Assembly: GCA_011109175.1 (NCBI GenBank)
Contig: RDEW01000069.1
Span: forward strand, 102,184-166,183
Length of the DNA: 64,000 bases
Reading direction: 5' to 3'
Source: Dicyema japonicum
Lineage: Eukaryota > Dicyemida > Rhombozoa > Dicyemidae
Made by a program: the position numbers and the translations under genes. Below are positions 1 to 10,645 of the stretch, piece after piece (within the stretch, counting starts at the first letter, position 1; every line of letters begins with the position of its first letter). The notes beneath the pieces are model-generated. The model searched no databases and was not told the origin of the DNA. It saw only the letters and a program-made list of their open reading frames with translations.

Positions 1-908
1 CAAACTGTCCTCAAGAGTTGCTGAGTTCTTTGTTGGCAAGTGAATGCTTCCAGGAAAGTGTAATTCAGTTTAGTCAGCAGTTGTGGATTGTCTTGGATGA
101 TGCAAAGAGCTCATTTCACGTTCAATCTGCTTTAAATATTGTCGGGAAATGCTTCAGTGTGGTTGAGTCATACATTCCCGTTCAGTACCTCATCATAAAA
201 ATGATAAAAATTGCTGACTGTGCTGAATTTGAAGATTTTCCACATGTCGGGGACCAAAACCCGTCTGACCGTGAACGGTTCTACGCCATGTCATCTCTCA
301 TGAAGATCATTTCTAACCACCCTTTCATGTTTGTGACCACTATCACTCGGGAAATCAAGAAAGGAGATTATGTGGTGGAGAAATTTTTTCCAGTCATCAG
401 ACTTTTGGTGAACTCCTCACCCTTCTCTTTAATATGGGGGAAAAAAGAGATTATCAATGATTTCATAAACATTGTGAGTGTTGTGTCTGTTCATTACAAA
501 GACTACCATTTTTATGACTTGTTCCCAAACTTTCGCGACTTTTCTCAAATTGCATGGAATGAAAAATTCAAAATCGTGGCAGTTGCCTTGGTCACTGGTA
601 AGATTATATTTTTTGATTTGAAAAAGAATAAAATATATTCAATAAAATATCACCAAAAGTGTTGTGATTTTGTTAAATTTTCTCCAAGTTGTGTATTATT
701 TGCTTCTGTTTCAAAAGAAGAGGGAAAACTCGGAATATGGCGGTTGGAGAATTTTTATACAATCTTGTCTTCTCCCGTCTTACGTCTGGTGATGGGCTCC
801 AAACTTGAAAAAATTAATGTCGTTGGCCTTGAGTGGAGGAGTAATACTTGTGTTTCTGTTAGTTTTTTAAATGACGATGATGTGTGTTTTGATACTGCAA
901 ATAAATGA
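1..908 (+). CDS. WDR7/rabconnectin-3 beta-like protein, C-terminal part
   Basis: The open frame enters from the left window edge (frame beginning at base 3) and stops at 906-908, so only the C-terminal 300 or so residues are present. The first 170 residues are helical, with no motif I can name. The last 110 residues read like the terminal WD repeats of WDR7 (rabconnectin-3 beta, a regulator of V-ATPase assembly on vesicles). There is a strand pattern VAVALVTGKIIFFDL followed by FSPSCVLFASVSKEEGKLGIWR, then a short tail after an LEW segment. No in-frame tiny intron is needed. The identification rests on pattern memory; another WD-repeat protein of similar build is possible. Confidence 0.5.
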   Translation, partial: NCPQELLSSLLASECFQESVIQFSQQLWIVLDDAKSSFHVQSALNIVGKCFSVVESYIPVQYLIIKMIKIADCAEFEDFPHVGDQNPSDRERFYAMSSLMKIISNHPFMFVTTITREIKKGDYVVEKFFPVIRLLVNSSPFSLIWGKKEIINDFINIVSVVSVHYKDYHFYDLFPNFRDFSQIAWNEKFKIVAVALVTGKIIFFDLKKNKIYSIKYHQKCCDFVKFSPSCVLFASVSKEEGKLGIWRLENFYTILSSPVLRLVMGSKLEKINVVGLEWRSNTCVSVSFLNDDDVCFDTANK

Positions 909-1149
909 TTTTTATTGAATGTCCTCCTAACTCGGTGCCGTTTTTGTCTTTCGTCGACGCAAAAGACCAATGTTGATTCTTGCATGTAGATTAATTAGTT
1001 GGCATTATTTTGAATAATGTAACAAATGTTTTGAAATACAGTCTGGTCTAATTACACTATTTCAGTCTAGTAAAAATTAATCACTTAATATTGATTATTA
1101 CTCCACCTCCATTACTGATGCAGCCCTCAATATATAACGGAGATCAACT

Positions 1150-1790
1150 AGAGAAGCCACCCGGTCTCATGTGCGTCTCGGCTTTTTAGTGTAGCTTGGC
1201 GTCTAAGTTTCTTTAGGAAACGAAACGATTTTCCACTTATTCTTCCAGTTGTCTCGATCACAATGGGATAGAAAGTGAACCGATCGTGCAATGCTTCATA
1301 TTTTTTCTCTTTTGCTTTCATTGTTTTTTTCATCATATAGTGAGTCTACCGCGCTCCCACAATGTTGGATTGGCAAAGTTGGTCGACACAGGTAGCATCC
1401 CAGACCGAAGGTTTCCCCTCTTCGAATGGGAAAATTGTGATCCCGTCAGGACGTTTACCGTCTTTTCTGTCCAAGCCAACAGGTTCAAGTATGTCGGGGT
1501 ATCTCGCTTGACAATTCCGTTGATCGCCTTATGTCTTGAGAATCGTATTGCACTTCTTAGACAAGAAAGGGCATGGTGTCCATAACAGTCGACGGTAGCG
1601 CCTACATTTGTGAGTCCGGCAAATCTCCAGTCTAAGTCTGTTGGAGGTTCCGATTTCACATCTTCCAGTGACTGGACAGGCACGTCTGTGTTGATTTGAT
1701 TGGTTCAGAAGTTTCTCATATTTATCTCCGCAGATGGTCCTGTAACGTTTTTTCTGCTCAGGCATCATACCTTTCAAATGCTCCATATCT
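1150..1790 (-). pseudogene. Invertebrate RT-family retroelement, C-terminal fragment
   Basis: Minus-strand frames contain GHHALSCLRSAIRFSRHKAIN near 1540-1600 and then HDRFTFYPIVIETTGRISGKSFRFL near 1200-1270. These are landmarks of the C-terminal part of a retroelement RT protein common in invertebrates: a Cys-rich GYHGLSC...SRH stretch, then a VET-G segment. The pieces lie in different frames, so the copy is broken by indels. The 63400-63720 region carries a second remnant of the same segment. The matches come from remembered family patterns, not a search. Confidence 0.55.
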
Positions 1791-1799
1791 GTGATTTCA

Positions 1800-2080
1800 A
1801 ATGATTATGTTTGGAGTTGAAGAATCATCCTGATCAACAGTCGGCTGGAGCCCAAAGAGGACAGATACGGGGGCAAGCCAGATCTTTCGGTAAAGAGATT
1901 CCCAATCAGCCCAGGGTAACGGGAAAGGTCGCTTGGTCCCACCCTCGGTAGTCAAATTTCACATTGGTGATGTTAATAGTGGTCCGGACGAGGGAATCGA
2001 TAGCATCGAGATGTTGCATTTTCAGGTAGTAGAAAAAAATTAATTATTTTTAAATAAAAAAAAACTCCACACTAAATCAT
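1800..2080. other. Intergenic, no recognised feature
   Basis: No convincing frame on either strand. The segment lies between two transposon remnants and may be further decayed retroelement. Confidence 0.3.
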
Positions 2081-2081
2081 T

Positions 2082-2570
2082 ATGAATCTTAGTTACGACA
2101 AAAAAGTTGAAATTGCTCGACTAGTCCTGAAAAATCATTCACACAGAGTACTTGCTCGAAATTATGAAACGATCATTATCACAATAGCTCGAATAAAAAA
2201 CGATTATGCCGTACATAACACGTGGGAACATTATTTCAAATTTTCGAACTCAAACAAAAACTTACGATATTTTTAAAACTTTGGATAGTAAAGTTATCGA
2301 CTCTCTTCAACAAATACGACTCCAAAACATTCCAGTTTTTGACCTCTTATTAAAAAAATTGGTTTTTGCTTTTCTTACATCTTAAGGTACGAAAATTGCA
2401 ACTAAATTGAACTTTACAAGCTTTAAAGCATCGAATGGATAGCTAGTGAATTAAAAAAAGACTTGAATTCAAATTCAAAATCCTTACGGGCGAAAAAAAC
2501 TCATGCAGTCGTGATGGAATTCAATTTTTTTGAAAGTTTTTTTAATGAAAAAATTGATGAATATGTAAAA
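2082..2570 (+). pseudogene. Tigger/pogo-like transposase, N-terminal remnant
   Basis: The first frame (2082-2276) begins LSYDKKVEIARLVLKNHSHR, a helix-turn-helix pattern like the pogo/Tigger N-terminus. Further on, after frame shifts and stops, FTSFKASNGWIASELKKDL near 2410-2470 matches the CENP-B-type FKASNGWL...FKKR motif of the same family. A DDE fragment of the same superfamily lies at 3890-4063 on the same strand, beyond an opposite-strand RT relic, so the two may be parts of one interrupted element. It is not functional. Confidence 0.5.
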
Positions 2571-2942
2571 AAATAATATTTTCCATCATGATGAAACTTT
2601 CTTTTTATAAAAAAAGACCCCAAAAAATCATTTGTACAAAAAATAAAAATTCGTCAGGGTCTAAAATAATTAAGGAAAAAATTTCTTTGCTCTTCTATTG
2701 TAGTTATTCTGACAAAAAAGTTTGATTTTTTATTAATTGGGAAATTCAAAAATCCCAGATGTTTCAGAAATTTAAACCCAGAGGATTATGGTGTTCTGTA
2801 CTCGCCATGACTGGATGACAAGAGATAATTTAATAAATGGTTATTTTTAATAAATGAACGAATGAAAATTTTGTTAATATTATTAATTAAAACGAGGCTT
2901 CAAAAATTAAAATAAGGCATCTGAATGGCAATGCTATTTCCC
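2571..2942. other. AT-rich intergenic DNA
   Basis: Very AT-rich with poly-A and poly-T runs and no supported gene. Bases 2917-2960 are nearly the same as 15711-15755 and belong to the C-terminal RT segment that also occurs there. Confidence 0.4.
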
Positions 2943-3930
2943 CTAACAATAACCAACGAGATGGCCAGGTTTGAGACCGTCAACTCCTCCACTGCTACTT
3001 CTTCGGAAAGAACAAAGAGAATTGTAAATGGCTGAAGTGGAAATATCATGCATAGATTGTTCTGGACGAACAGGTTTACAAAAGTCTTCTGGTTCTAGAA
3101 AATGTTTCTGTCCCAATATACATAGTGTCTCCTGAGTGGCTTTCACCGGGTCAGAATCCGTACAAACAGTTCGAACTGCAGCAGTAAGATCGCCCTCCAT
3201 CAATTTCCTCCTGACACGAGAGCGATGCCTCTCAGGAGCCATACTGGATTGTGTGGAATTGGACTTTGGGAAGTAATCAACTGGGGAAACAAATAATCTT
3301 TCAGCCAGGGACTCCCATGAATCCATAAAGGCACTCACGCGCTTCTTTAGGACATGGGATAGAAAGGGTTTCCGAGAAGATGGGGCAGGCTTACGTTCTA
3401 ACCCAATAGCCAGGACAGGGAAAGAGAAAAGAACCATCCAATTCTTTTTCGAGTCATTGGACACAGCTTTCTCAATGCAGGAAGAAAGGGCAGAAGCAAT
3501 TGAGATCCGGGAAGCCTTGGGGATCCTGACAGGGATAATCTTTCTTTGTCGCGTGTTTGATAATAAAACCAGAAAATCCTCCGGAGACATAGCTTCCAGG
3601 AGATCTGATACAGATGATGACACAAAATGCTCATGAGGTTCAATTTTAGTGAGTTCCAGTCGGCACGACCGGCACGACTACGAGGGAAGTGATTTTCTTG
3701 GATAGTTTTTCACAACCTATGTGGTAGTAACCAACACATACAGAACATCGAATCCCGCACTTGCGAGAATTGGATACTCTGCACCCTTTGCATGAGGTGT
3801 CTTCGTGTAGTACTTCATAAAAAACAGACATGAATAGATAATAGGAGAGAGAACTGTATATATTAACGACGACAACAACAACAACGACAATGAAAATTGA
3901 ACAGAGAAAAATTTTAATCCTTCTTGACAA
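2943..3930 (-). pseudogene. RT-family retroelement, N-terminal part with PHD-like finger
   Basis: Reading leftward, 3930-3646 has a Cys/His cluster, CKGC...RKCGIRCSVCVGYYHIGCEKL, that resembles a PHD/RING-type finger. It is followed in another frame (3623-2943) by a linker and the stretch SLCSFRRSSSGGVDGLKPGHL. That is the entry motif (SGGPDGLRPQHL) of the RT domain in this invertebrate retroelement family. The frame then runs straight into the C-terminal LVGYC/VRGNS-type segment, so the whole catalytic middle is deleted. A valine run near residues 15-22 comes from a GTC/GTT microsatellite. It is decayed, probably the same lineage as the fragments at 1150-1790, 4075-4760 and 62620-62920. Confidence 0.55.
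3866..3893. repeat. ACA/ACG trinucleotide microsatellite
   Basis: A short run of GAC and AAC triplets, read on the minus strand as a valine tract in the adjoining retroelement frame. Confidence 0.7.
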
Positions 3931-4063
3931 TGCTCTGTGTCATGAAGATAAATGCTACTCAAATATCAAATTGCTTTTTTTACCAAAAAATACAACACCA
4001 ATTCTTCAACCATTGGACAATGGGATAATCAAAGCTTTTAAGTTAATTTTTTTTAATGTGTGA
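3890..4063 (+). pseudogene. Tigger/pogo-like DDE transposase fragment
   Basis: A 57-codon open frame starts at ATG 3890 and stops at 4061-4063. It contains [15 protein letters not shown], then [20 protein letters not shown] and IIKAFK. This is the second catalytic-Asp block (LDNA-H) plus the LP-NTT-LQPLDQGII block, diagnostic of the pogo/Tigger DDE superfamily. The normal protein is several hundred residues, so this is only a catalytic-core relic. Its N-terminal counterpart may be the remnant at 2082-2570. Confidence 0.75.
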
Positions 4064-4074
4064 AAAATTTATTA

Positions 4075-4760
4075 ACTATGGGGGAGAGCGGCTGCTGACA
4101 TTACGGAGTAAGCGTTTCCGCGGACAACTGCGATACCAATTCGTTGCCTCAGCCAGACCGCTTGCTGCAAGTCAGACTTTAGCAAGTCGAAGATATTCTT
4201 GGAGTAGATATCATCCCAGTCACGTTTCCTCGAAGGATCGTTCGGCATATTCAAACCAGTTTCACACCATTCGCGACGAGCTTCGTCGATGACTTTTTCA
4301 CAAAAAAATCCGGTTGGAAATCGTAGGATATCTTGGACCTAAAAGCTGCCACTTGATAGCGATGACACATTTGCTGGAAAGGCGATCTCCATCGCCGACC
4401 TGAGACCCGTACCTCCGAGGCGTTTAGGAACCTTGTATTGGTTCCAACTCGGCATATCAAAGTGGATGTTTAGAAGCAATTCAGCTGATTTTTTCAATGT
4501 TTTATCCAGTGACAGGAGGATGTCACGATATTTGAAGCAGGGAGAACATCGGAGAGCATATAAGAGTTTGGGCAGGCCGATGCTGTTCTTCAAAAGGATG
4601 AACGCTGTATGAGCATCGAGTAAGGAGAGTTTCTCCGTGACTCTAGAGAGTTCATCCTCTTTTGTTAGTAGATGGCTCCGCAGTTCTCGTTCGTCAAGTG
4701 GGCACCCGAGAAATTATATCTGCTCCTTGAATACGACAGTAATTCCAGGAAGTAGCGAGT
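4075..4760 (-). pseudogene. RT-family retroelement, post-RT segment
   Basis: Minus-strand frames give LGCPLDERELRS, then KLSLLDAHTAFILLKNSIG, LPKLLYALRCSPCF and YKVPKRLGGTGLRSAMEIA. Near 4075-4150 there is WLRQRIGIAVVRGNAYSVM. Together these are the ordered post-catalytic landmarks of the invertebrate RT family (LLG-PL, LLKN-LPKLLY-LR--PC, P-RLGGLGIRS, QRI-IA--RGN). An in-frame stop and several frame changes show decay. Bases 4780-4830 partly repeat the 4740-4770 sequence, a small local duplication. Confidence 0.7.
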
Positions 4761-4970
4761 TGAAAGACTCGACCATAATTTAATTTTTTCTATATATTCA
4801 CCATCGAGTTGAAAGACTTCTTACCTAGCAAGCGCAGAACCATTCTCAAGAAATGAGGCGATTAACTGAATTGGAAACGATCCCTGGAGTCTATCAGATA
4901 CTCCTCCATACTGAAACCGATTGGCAGCGCAAAAGAGATCGAAAAAGGCCGGACGAAATTAAAATTAAGT

Positions 4971-5028
4971 NNNNNNNNNNNNNNNNNNNNNNNNNNNNNN
5001 NNNNNNNNNNNNNNNNNNNNNNNNNNNN
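4971..5028. other. Assembly gap (58 N)
   Basis: A run of N. Anything read across it is meaningless. Confidence 0.99.
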
Positions 5029-5063
5029 TAAATAAAATTTATTGCAGAACACTACACTCAATT

Positions 5064-5982
5064 ATGTTCAAATGTATTGATGAAACAAATGTCGACCTAT
5101 ATACTTCCTCAAAATGGTTATCCAAAGGAAATAACGGCCCACGGAGCGAAGCATTGTACTGTCTTTTGCAAGATAGGAATTTGTTTTTTGCACACACGGG
5201 GTCATTGTGCAACCATTGTAAAAAAGCAAGAAAACTGTTAATCATTTGGCCACTCAGTGTAGTAAAATGCTAATAGTGATTATCTTTGAAGACATAATGA
5301 AGTGGTAAAGTGCATCCATCTTCATCTTTGTCGAATTTATGGAATCAAAAGAAGCAGGAAATTGAAAGGAAATTCGGTTCAGTCAATATTGAAGAATCAA
5401 AATGTCGAAAATAGTGTTGACACGTCGATTTTGACAGAAACGAAAGTCCAATACAATAAACCTGATATTTTTGTGTATGACAAAACAAAGAAGGAAGTAA
5501 CTTTAATTGAAGTGGGGATTACCTCACAAGACCGAGTGAAGCAAGTTGAAGTTGAGAAACTTCCCAAATATGACGTGCTTGAAAATGAACTTTCGCTGCT
5601 CTATGAATGCCAAGTGATGATTATTCCAGTGGTTTTGACATGGGATGGAGTTGTCTCAAGATGCTTCAAGAATCATATGGATAAATTATGTATTGAAGAA
5701 TCAACGAGGACTTACATCCAATCGGTTGTGCTGAAGAGAACGCTCGAAAGTATGCTCATTGAACATAAGCATGGGATGAAGGTATACGAAGAAGAGTACG
5801 CCTCTGCTACTTCCCAACTTGTGGAACTGGCATGCCGTGAAGACAGCCCACTGGACTCTAACGGAGATATTTTGACTGAATCTGATGCGGAGATGCGGAG
5901 TAACAAGGAGGTTATGGCACACTCTTCTTCTAAGAGAATAAGAGAAATTACCAACAATCTGAATCAAAATACGCTTAATTAG
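5064..5982 (+). pseudogene. Retroelement C-terminal Zn-finger and endonuclease-like region
   Basis: The first part (5064-5245) contains SEALYCLLQDRNLFFAHTG and a CNHC...H-A-QC zinc-binding pattern. The second (about 5285-5982) contains RHNEVV...LCRIYGIKRSRKL, KPDIFVYDKTKKEVTLIEVG and a PVVLTWDGVVS segment. In order these match the C-terminal end of many invertebrate RT proteins: HHCxxC knuckle, Y-RHN--A, (R/K)PDIV--D----E--IDVA and a VIPVV--a-G segment. The PDI...E.G core resembles a nuclease fold. Two frame changes and an in-frame TGA in the RHNEVV region show it is not intact, although the last 226 codons are open. Confidence 0.65.
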
Positions 5983-6354
5983 TTAATTTACTCGTTACTA
6001 TTATTTTATTCCATGAGTTATATTATTAAAAACTAAGTATTTTGATACTGCATCCATTCTTCAATTTTACTTTTTTTCAAAAAATAAATAAAAGTGATTA
6101 TTTTAAAATAAAAAATATATATTTGTAATCCTTTTTCATTAACGAACAAAAATATATAATTATTTATTTAAATGATTAAAATCATTGACCATGTGAGGCC
6201 ACGTACGGGCCATATTATTTAAATAATTATTAAGGCCAGATTATTTTACAAAAGTAATGTTAATAATTTAGTTGAAATTATATCCTTTTTTATTAACAAC
6301 AACACCTTTTCCACGAGCAATTTAGTGTTTGAAGTTCTCCAACACACTCTAGAT
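5983..6354. other. AT-rich intergenic DNA
   Basis: No frame, RNA gene or clear repeat seen. Confidence 0.35.
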
Positions 6355-6473
6355 CAGGGATTCTCAACGGCGGCCCCCCAGGATTTTGGTGCGGCCCGCT
6401 TAAAATTATAAAAAAAATATTACATATTTTACATAATGCAGCCAGATTTTAACTGTGGTTTTTCTTTCTGTTT

Positions 6474-6669
6474 GTTTCGTACAATAAACTTTTTATGGTT
6501 AAAATTTTTTTACATATTTTAACTATTGTTTTTAAATTAAATATTTTTTGTATTAAATTTTAATTAATATTGTTTCGTACAATAAACTTTTTATGGTTAA
6601 AAATTTTTTACATATTTTAACTATTGTTTTTAAATTAAATATTTTTTGTATTAAATTTTAATTAATATT
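6474..6669. repeat. 98-bp tandem direct duplication, 2 copies
   Basis: The block starting GTTTCGTACAATAAACTTTT at 6474 is repeated from 6572 with about one difference. It lies in the leader of the hAT relic. Confidence 0.9.
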
Positions 6670-6676
6670 GCTTGTA

Positions 6677-7018
6677 ATGTCTGGAAAACGTGTTAAAAGT
6701 AGAAAAATTATTCAAGAAAATCGTGCATTTAACCCCGAATGGGAGGAACAATTTTTCGTTATTGAAGAAAATGGCAAAGCACATTGCCTGATTTGTCATT
6801 TTGTTATACGATGTCTTAAGTTATAAAATGTCGAGAGGCATTATATGAAACATTCTTCAGAATATGATTCATTTCAATGTGAATCAAGAAAAATCAAATT
6901 TCTATCTATGAAATCAAATCGCAAACTACAAACCACTTTGTTTAAACAGCCCATGTCATCAAGATCCGCCAAAATAACTTCTTTCAAAATTGTTGGAACC
7001 AGATATTATCCTCAATGA
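6677..7018 (+). pseudogene. hAT transposase N-terminus with BED-like zinc finger
   Basis: ATG 6677 opens a frame with FNPEWEEQFFVIEENGKAHC LICH, a stop at 6824-6826, then in the same frame VERHYMKHSSEYDSF. This is the ZBED5/SCAND3/GTF2IRD2-like transposase start: W---Y-F-E--GK--CLIC---(10)--RH---KH. The single internal stop plus loss of everything after about residue 110 marks a dead copy. Confidence 0.7.
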
Positions 7019-7289
7019 TAATAAAAAAAGTACTATTAGTCAAAAACCATCCAGTGTAGTTCCCACTAAATGGCACTTTCATAATTTCTAAGCATTGATG
7101 AATGCTAGCAATGCTGGGATTATCTGAATTTATTCATTATGTATATTTCTATGTTTTTCTGGTTAAATTGCACTATGTTTTATATATATTCCTTACCGAT
7201 TTCTTTGTTCATTGTGGAAACTTTTAATCGCAGAGGATATAAAAAACCTTACAAAAAACACAACTGGCATGTGAATACAAAATCCCTGT

Positions 7290-7883
7290 ATGCTGTCTAC
7301 AATAGACAAAAAAGACCTTACAATTTACGAAACAGTTTGGGAATTCCACATTGTTTCCCTCTCATTTGCCTGCCGACATTATTGTCTAGGAAATGTTGTC
7401 CAAAAGAATCCAAATGAATTGAAATATTTGAATTCATGTCCTGAGAACGATAAGTTATTTCAAGATTCAAGTTTACATCGTATTTCGGAAGTAGTACAGA
7501 AGGACATTTTTTACATCGAATTAACGCGTGAAGATGTTGAAATAAAGGACGTTGTTAATATGATTCGAGTTTATCCAAATTTATCAAATATTACAATAAG
7601 AAGAATTTTTCATACAAAAAGAATCCTTTACTTTCTATTTCCCCGATTGCGTTATGATGACCCAGATTTGCTACATTATCTATTTATGACTGGATTTAGA
7701 AAACTAAGTCGTCTCAAACTCCTTGCACAAAATAAGTCTATGACTATTTATAAAAGTACATTAAAAATAATTGAAAAACTGGAACGCATAGATTTTCACA
7801 ACGTCTTAGTTACCAATTTTTCTGAATTTACTGAAGGCATTAATAATCCAGAGTCTTTAAGGTGGATTTTGTATCAAATCTAG
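7290..7883 (+). CDS. Hypothetical protein, weakly F-box/LRR-like
   Basis: An open frame of 197 codons from ATG 7290. I do not recognise the protein. The spacing of hydrophobic residues in IELTREDVEIKDVVNMIRVYPNLSNITI and the following LSRLKLL recalls leucine-rich-repeat strands after an F-box-like start, but there is no decisive motif. An upstream overlapping frame (7139-7417) in another phase is probably not coding. No intron needs to be assumed. It could be a host gene or a fragment of one. Confidence 0.35.
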   Translation: MLSTIDKKDLTIYETVWEFHIVSLSFACRHYCLGNVVQKNPNELKYLNSCPENDKLFQDSSLHRISEVVQKDIFYIELTREDVEIKDVVNMIRVYPNLSNITIRRIFHTKRILYFLFPRLRYDDPDLLHYLFMTGFRKLSRLKLLAQNKSMTIYKSTLKIIEKLERIDFHNVLVTNFSEFTEGINNPESLRWILYQI

Positions 7884-8408
7884 ATATTTTATACATACAA
7901 GTGATGGAAAACTAAAAAAATACGACTGTAATTTTTTTTCACTTTTTAAAAAAGCCAAAAATCTTACTTGCGCGAATTTTTCTGGATATTTTATTAAAAG
8001 AAAAATACTAAAAAACTTAACCAAGTAATTTACTTTAATAATTTTAGACTAGTCATAAAAATTGGATTTAAAAAATTTCACCATAATGAAATTTTACATT
8101 TCAGTAAAAATATAAGTGATTCTGTATATTTTATAAAAGAATGTAGAATGATCCGCAATCAATTATAAATAACCTTGTCTCGTTTATACAACATTTCGAT
8201 AATAAAATAAAACTATTTACCTATGTTATGCGAAAGATTAATTATGTTCATTTTAAAATTAAAAATAAATTATTAAACCCATTTTTTAAAGTATTCTAAA
8301 ATATAAATTTAGTTTATACGTCGGTACATGCATTTTAATATAGATTTCAGTACAACTCTATACAACAAAATAAAAACCAAGCGATTCCACACTCTACCAT
8401 TTGGTATC
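7884..8408. other. AT-rich intergenic DNA
   Basis: No supported feature. Confidence 0.35.
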
Positions 8409-8686
8409 ATATATCTCATCCATAGCTTTATTTTTGAAATTTTTCTTGAGATGATCAGTTATGACTATAACACTCCGTATCACACTATAATATCTTATTT
8501 TTAGACTTTAATTCGGTTTTTAGTCTATTTTAAACCGTGGAATATCCATATATCTCATCCATAGCTTTATTTTTGAAATTTTTCTTGAGATGATCAGTTA
8601 TGACTATAACACTCCGTATCACACTATAATATCTTATTTTTAGACTTTAATTCGGTTTTTAGTCTATTTTAAACCGTGGAATATCT
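8409..8686. repeat. 139-bp tandem direct duplication, 2 copies
   Basis: The block from TATCTCATCCATAGCTTTAT to AAACCGTGGAATATC occurs at 8409-8547 and again at 8548-8686, essentially identical. There is no coding capacity. Confidence 0.92.
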
Positions 8687-8845
8687 CAATTTTTGTTTGT
8701 TAATTCTTATTTTAGCTTCTTGCACTGTCAGTTATGTTAATAAAACTTCATTACGCATATAAATTTGTTCAGCCTGATTGTAACTTAATAATGAAAAATA
8801 TGAGTATCAATCTTATAGCTTATGTTGGCTATTCTGAAGGACTTG

Positions 8846-9214
8846 TCAAAGTTCATATTCACTCGAATTTGAAAAGAGCAAGCTCTTGAAATTGGTAACG
8901 GATTTCGATGTCCCGAATCTTTGGTTAAAAGCATTCGTAATCAGAGGCCAACCACCACGGGGCATTCTCTTAAATCTGGATTTTGTAGCTTCAACTACTT
9001 CCACAGCCCATTGTCTCTTGTCCACAGTGTGAACTTTGTCGACTACGCATTGCAGTGAGAGAAGATGTTCTTTAAGATCAGTATTGACAACTTTTTGGGT
9101 CTTGGACAAGTCATCGACCACATTCTCTACGTTTCTTTTGTTTTTTCTTTTAGTAACTTTCGTAGATAGGTCGATTGAAACATCTTTTCTTCTTTTCTTA
9201 CAAGAAACAGCCAT
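8846..9214 (-). CDS. Myb/SANT-like domain protein (three-copy local family)
   Basis: Reading from ATG at 9214: a basic N-terminus (SCKKRRKD, KVTKRKNKRN, likely a nuclear signal), an acidic/polar middle, and a C-terminal QWAVEVVEATKSRFKRM, GGWPLITNAFNQRFG, NFKSLLF pattern. The W-(about 22)-W spacing with L-I--AFN-RFG resembles Myb/SANT-like DNA-binding domains. Related sequences lie at 10404-10580 and 10957-11349 on the plus strand. The frame also opens upstream to 9229, but the sister copy at 10957 aligns from the second Met, which is why I chose 9214. Whether this is a host regulator or the N-terminal part of a mobile element is unclear. Confidence 0.45.
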   Translation of the reverse strand: MAVSCKKRRKDVSIDLSTKVTKRKNKRNVENVVDDLSKTQKVVNTDLKEHLLSLQCVVDKVHTVDKRQWAVEVVEATKSRFKRMPRGGWPLITNAFNQRFGTSKSVTNFKSLLFSNSSEYEL

Positions 9215-9490
9215 GCCCACAACAACCAAAAAATTAATTCAAAGTTCATATTACAATATAATTTTATATATTTTGTTAGACGAAAATGAAGATTTTTTTA
9301 GATTATAATGGAATTTATTATATTTATTATTTTTTCGAAAGATATTGCATATCTCGACCTGATCTAGAATTTATATTAATTCCAATCATTTACATCGTAG
9401 AAATTATAGCTAAATGTTCAAACTCCAGACATTTAATATGGACGGTCTAATAAATTTAATATTGTAAAAATTTTTTTATTTAAAAGAGAC

Positions 9491-9836
9491 ATGGAATTAC
9501 CTGAATATTATCATCATATAACCTTTTTCGTTTTTAGATGTATCTGCCATATATTAAGAGACCCAAATGATATTTCCCTTATATTTATGAATTCTACTCA
9601 TAGCGATTTGAATCCACGTGAGCTTATACTAAATAAAATTGTTCAGTTTATAAAAAATCATTCTACTGATGTCGAAGATTATTTCAATAGGTTGATATTT
9701 CATAAGTTCTATCTTAAGGTCAATGAAATCCACAGTAAATTTATTGGATGCAAACACAGATGAACGAATTTGGCTTTGGGCTGTGTGGGAATGTGCTAAT
9801 TTATTTAGGAGATATGGTTATTCCTTATTTTTATAA
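9491..9836 (+). CDS. Hypothetical gene with a 25-nt intron
   Basis: ATG 9491 opens 81 codons. A GTAAAT...CACAG interval at 9735-9759 (25 nt) can be removed to continue in frame to TAA 9834-9836, giving ...IHNERIWLWAVWECANLFRRYG. I do not recognise the protein. The second exon lies inside a 152-bp tandem duplication. The second copy of the intron (9888-9912) has an even better GTAAGT donor, so the duplication may have produced an exon duplication. Support is the in-frame splice and the agreement of intron size with other genes in the window. Confidence 0.45.
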
Positions 9837-10022
9837 TAGCACGTAGACATGTGGGCATGCTTATTTCTCAGGTCAATGAAATCCACGGTAAGTTTATTGG
9901 ATGCAAACACAGATGAACGAATTTGGCTTTGGGCTGTGTGGGAATGTGCTAATTTAATTAGGAGATATGGTTATTCCTTATTTTTATAATAGCACGTAGA
10001 CATGTGAGCATGCTTATTTCTC
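9719..10022. repeat. 152-bp tandem direct duplication, 2 copies
   Basis: Copies at 9719-9870 and 9871-10022 start GGTCAATGAAATCCAC and end CTTATTTCTCA, with about four substitutions between them. Each copy carries a candidate tiny intron and an exon. Confidence 0.92.
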
Positions 10023-10207
10023 AACATTCTTATGAAAATTGAAAATATCTGTTTACTATCCAACATGAAAGAGATTCATTATTATGCAGAAATTTTTAGG
10101 ACAAATTATAATGTTGTTATTTTTTTAAATTTAGTATTATATTAATCGACAGTAAAGTTAATTAATATTAATTACTTTATTAATAATATTACTAATAAAT
10201 TAAATAT

Positions 10208-10580
10208 TTGATTTTTGTGACGTGTGTCTGTGTTTCTACTAGCACAAACATTTCCAATGGACCAATCTTCGAAGTACCCAACAGAGAAATCAGTAAAAAC
10301 GTAGATTTTGTGGTTCCTGGTTTGTTCGGAACACAAAATCTGATGTACAACTTCTCAATCTTGTGCCGCTACAAATTTCCATTCCAATCTTCTCTCTTTA
10401 CAGGCAATCAGTTATACACTCAAGTATGTTGACAAACTCAATTGGGTCGTTGATGTAGCCATGGCTGCTCAAAGAAGATTCAACATAATTCCTCATGGAG
10501 GATGGCCGATGATTACACGTGCATATAACAAAAAGATTCCCACTAGTGGTGGATTTGAAGACACTCAAGAAGTTCAATGA
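10208..10580 (+). pseudogene. Myb/SANT-like family member, partial
   Basis: From 10404 to TGA 10578-10580 the frame reads YVDKLNWVVDVAMAAQRRF, then PHGGWPMITRAYNKKIP. It is collinear with the 8846-9214 protein (QWAVEVVEATKSRF, GGWPLITNAFNQRF). A polypyrimidine stretch plus CAG ends at 10403, compatible with a splice acceptor, and an open but unrelated-looking frame precedes it (10208-10403). The N-terminal basic part of the family is not visible, so this is a fragment or a diverged, differently spliced gene. Confidence 0.4.
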
Positions 10581-10645
10581 TTGACTAATATCCTCAATAA
10601 ATAAGAGCAATTGGAAATATGGAATAGAGACAAAACCGAATAAGC

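Larger units (their letters stand above)
6355..7018 (+). mobile_element. hAT-like DNA transposon relic, 5' end
   Basis: The left end reads CAGGGATTCTCAACGGCGGC, a typical hAT terminal inverted repeat, preceded by CTCTAGAT as a possible 8-bp target site. The transposase start follows at 6677. I did not find the matching right terminus or target duplication, so the element is truncated. Confidence 0.55.

Noticed and set aside
5302-5982. Intact host nuclease gene
   Set aside because: The frame is open, but its order of motifs and the broken upstream zinc-finger part fit a retroelement C-terminus.
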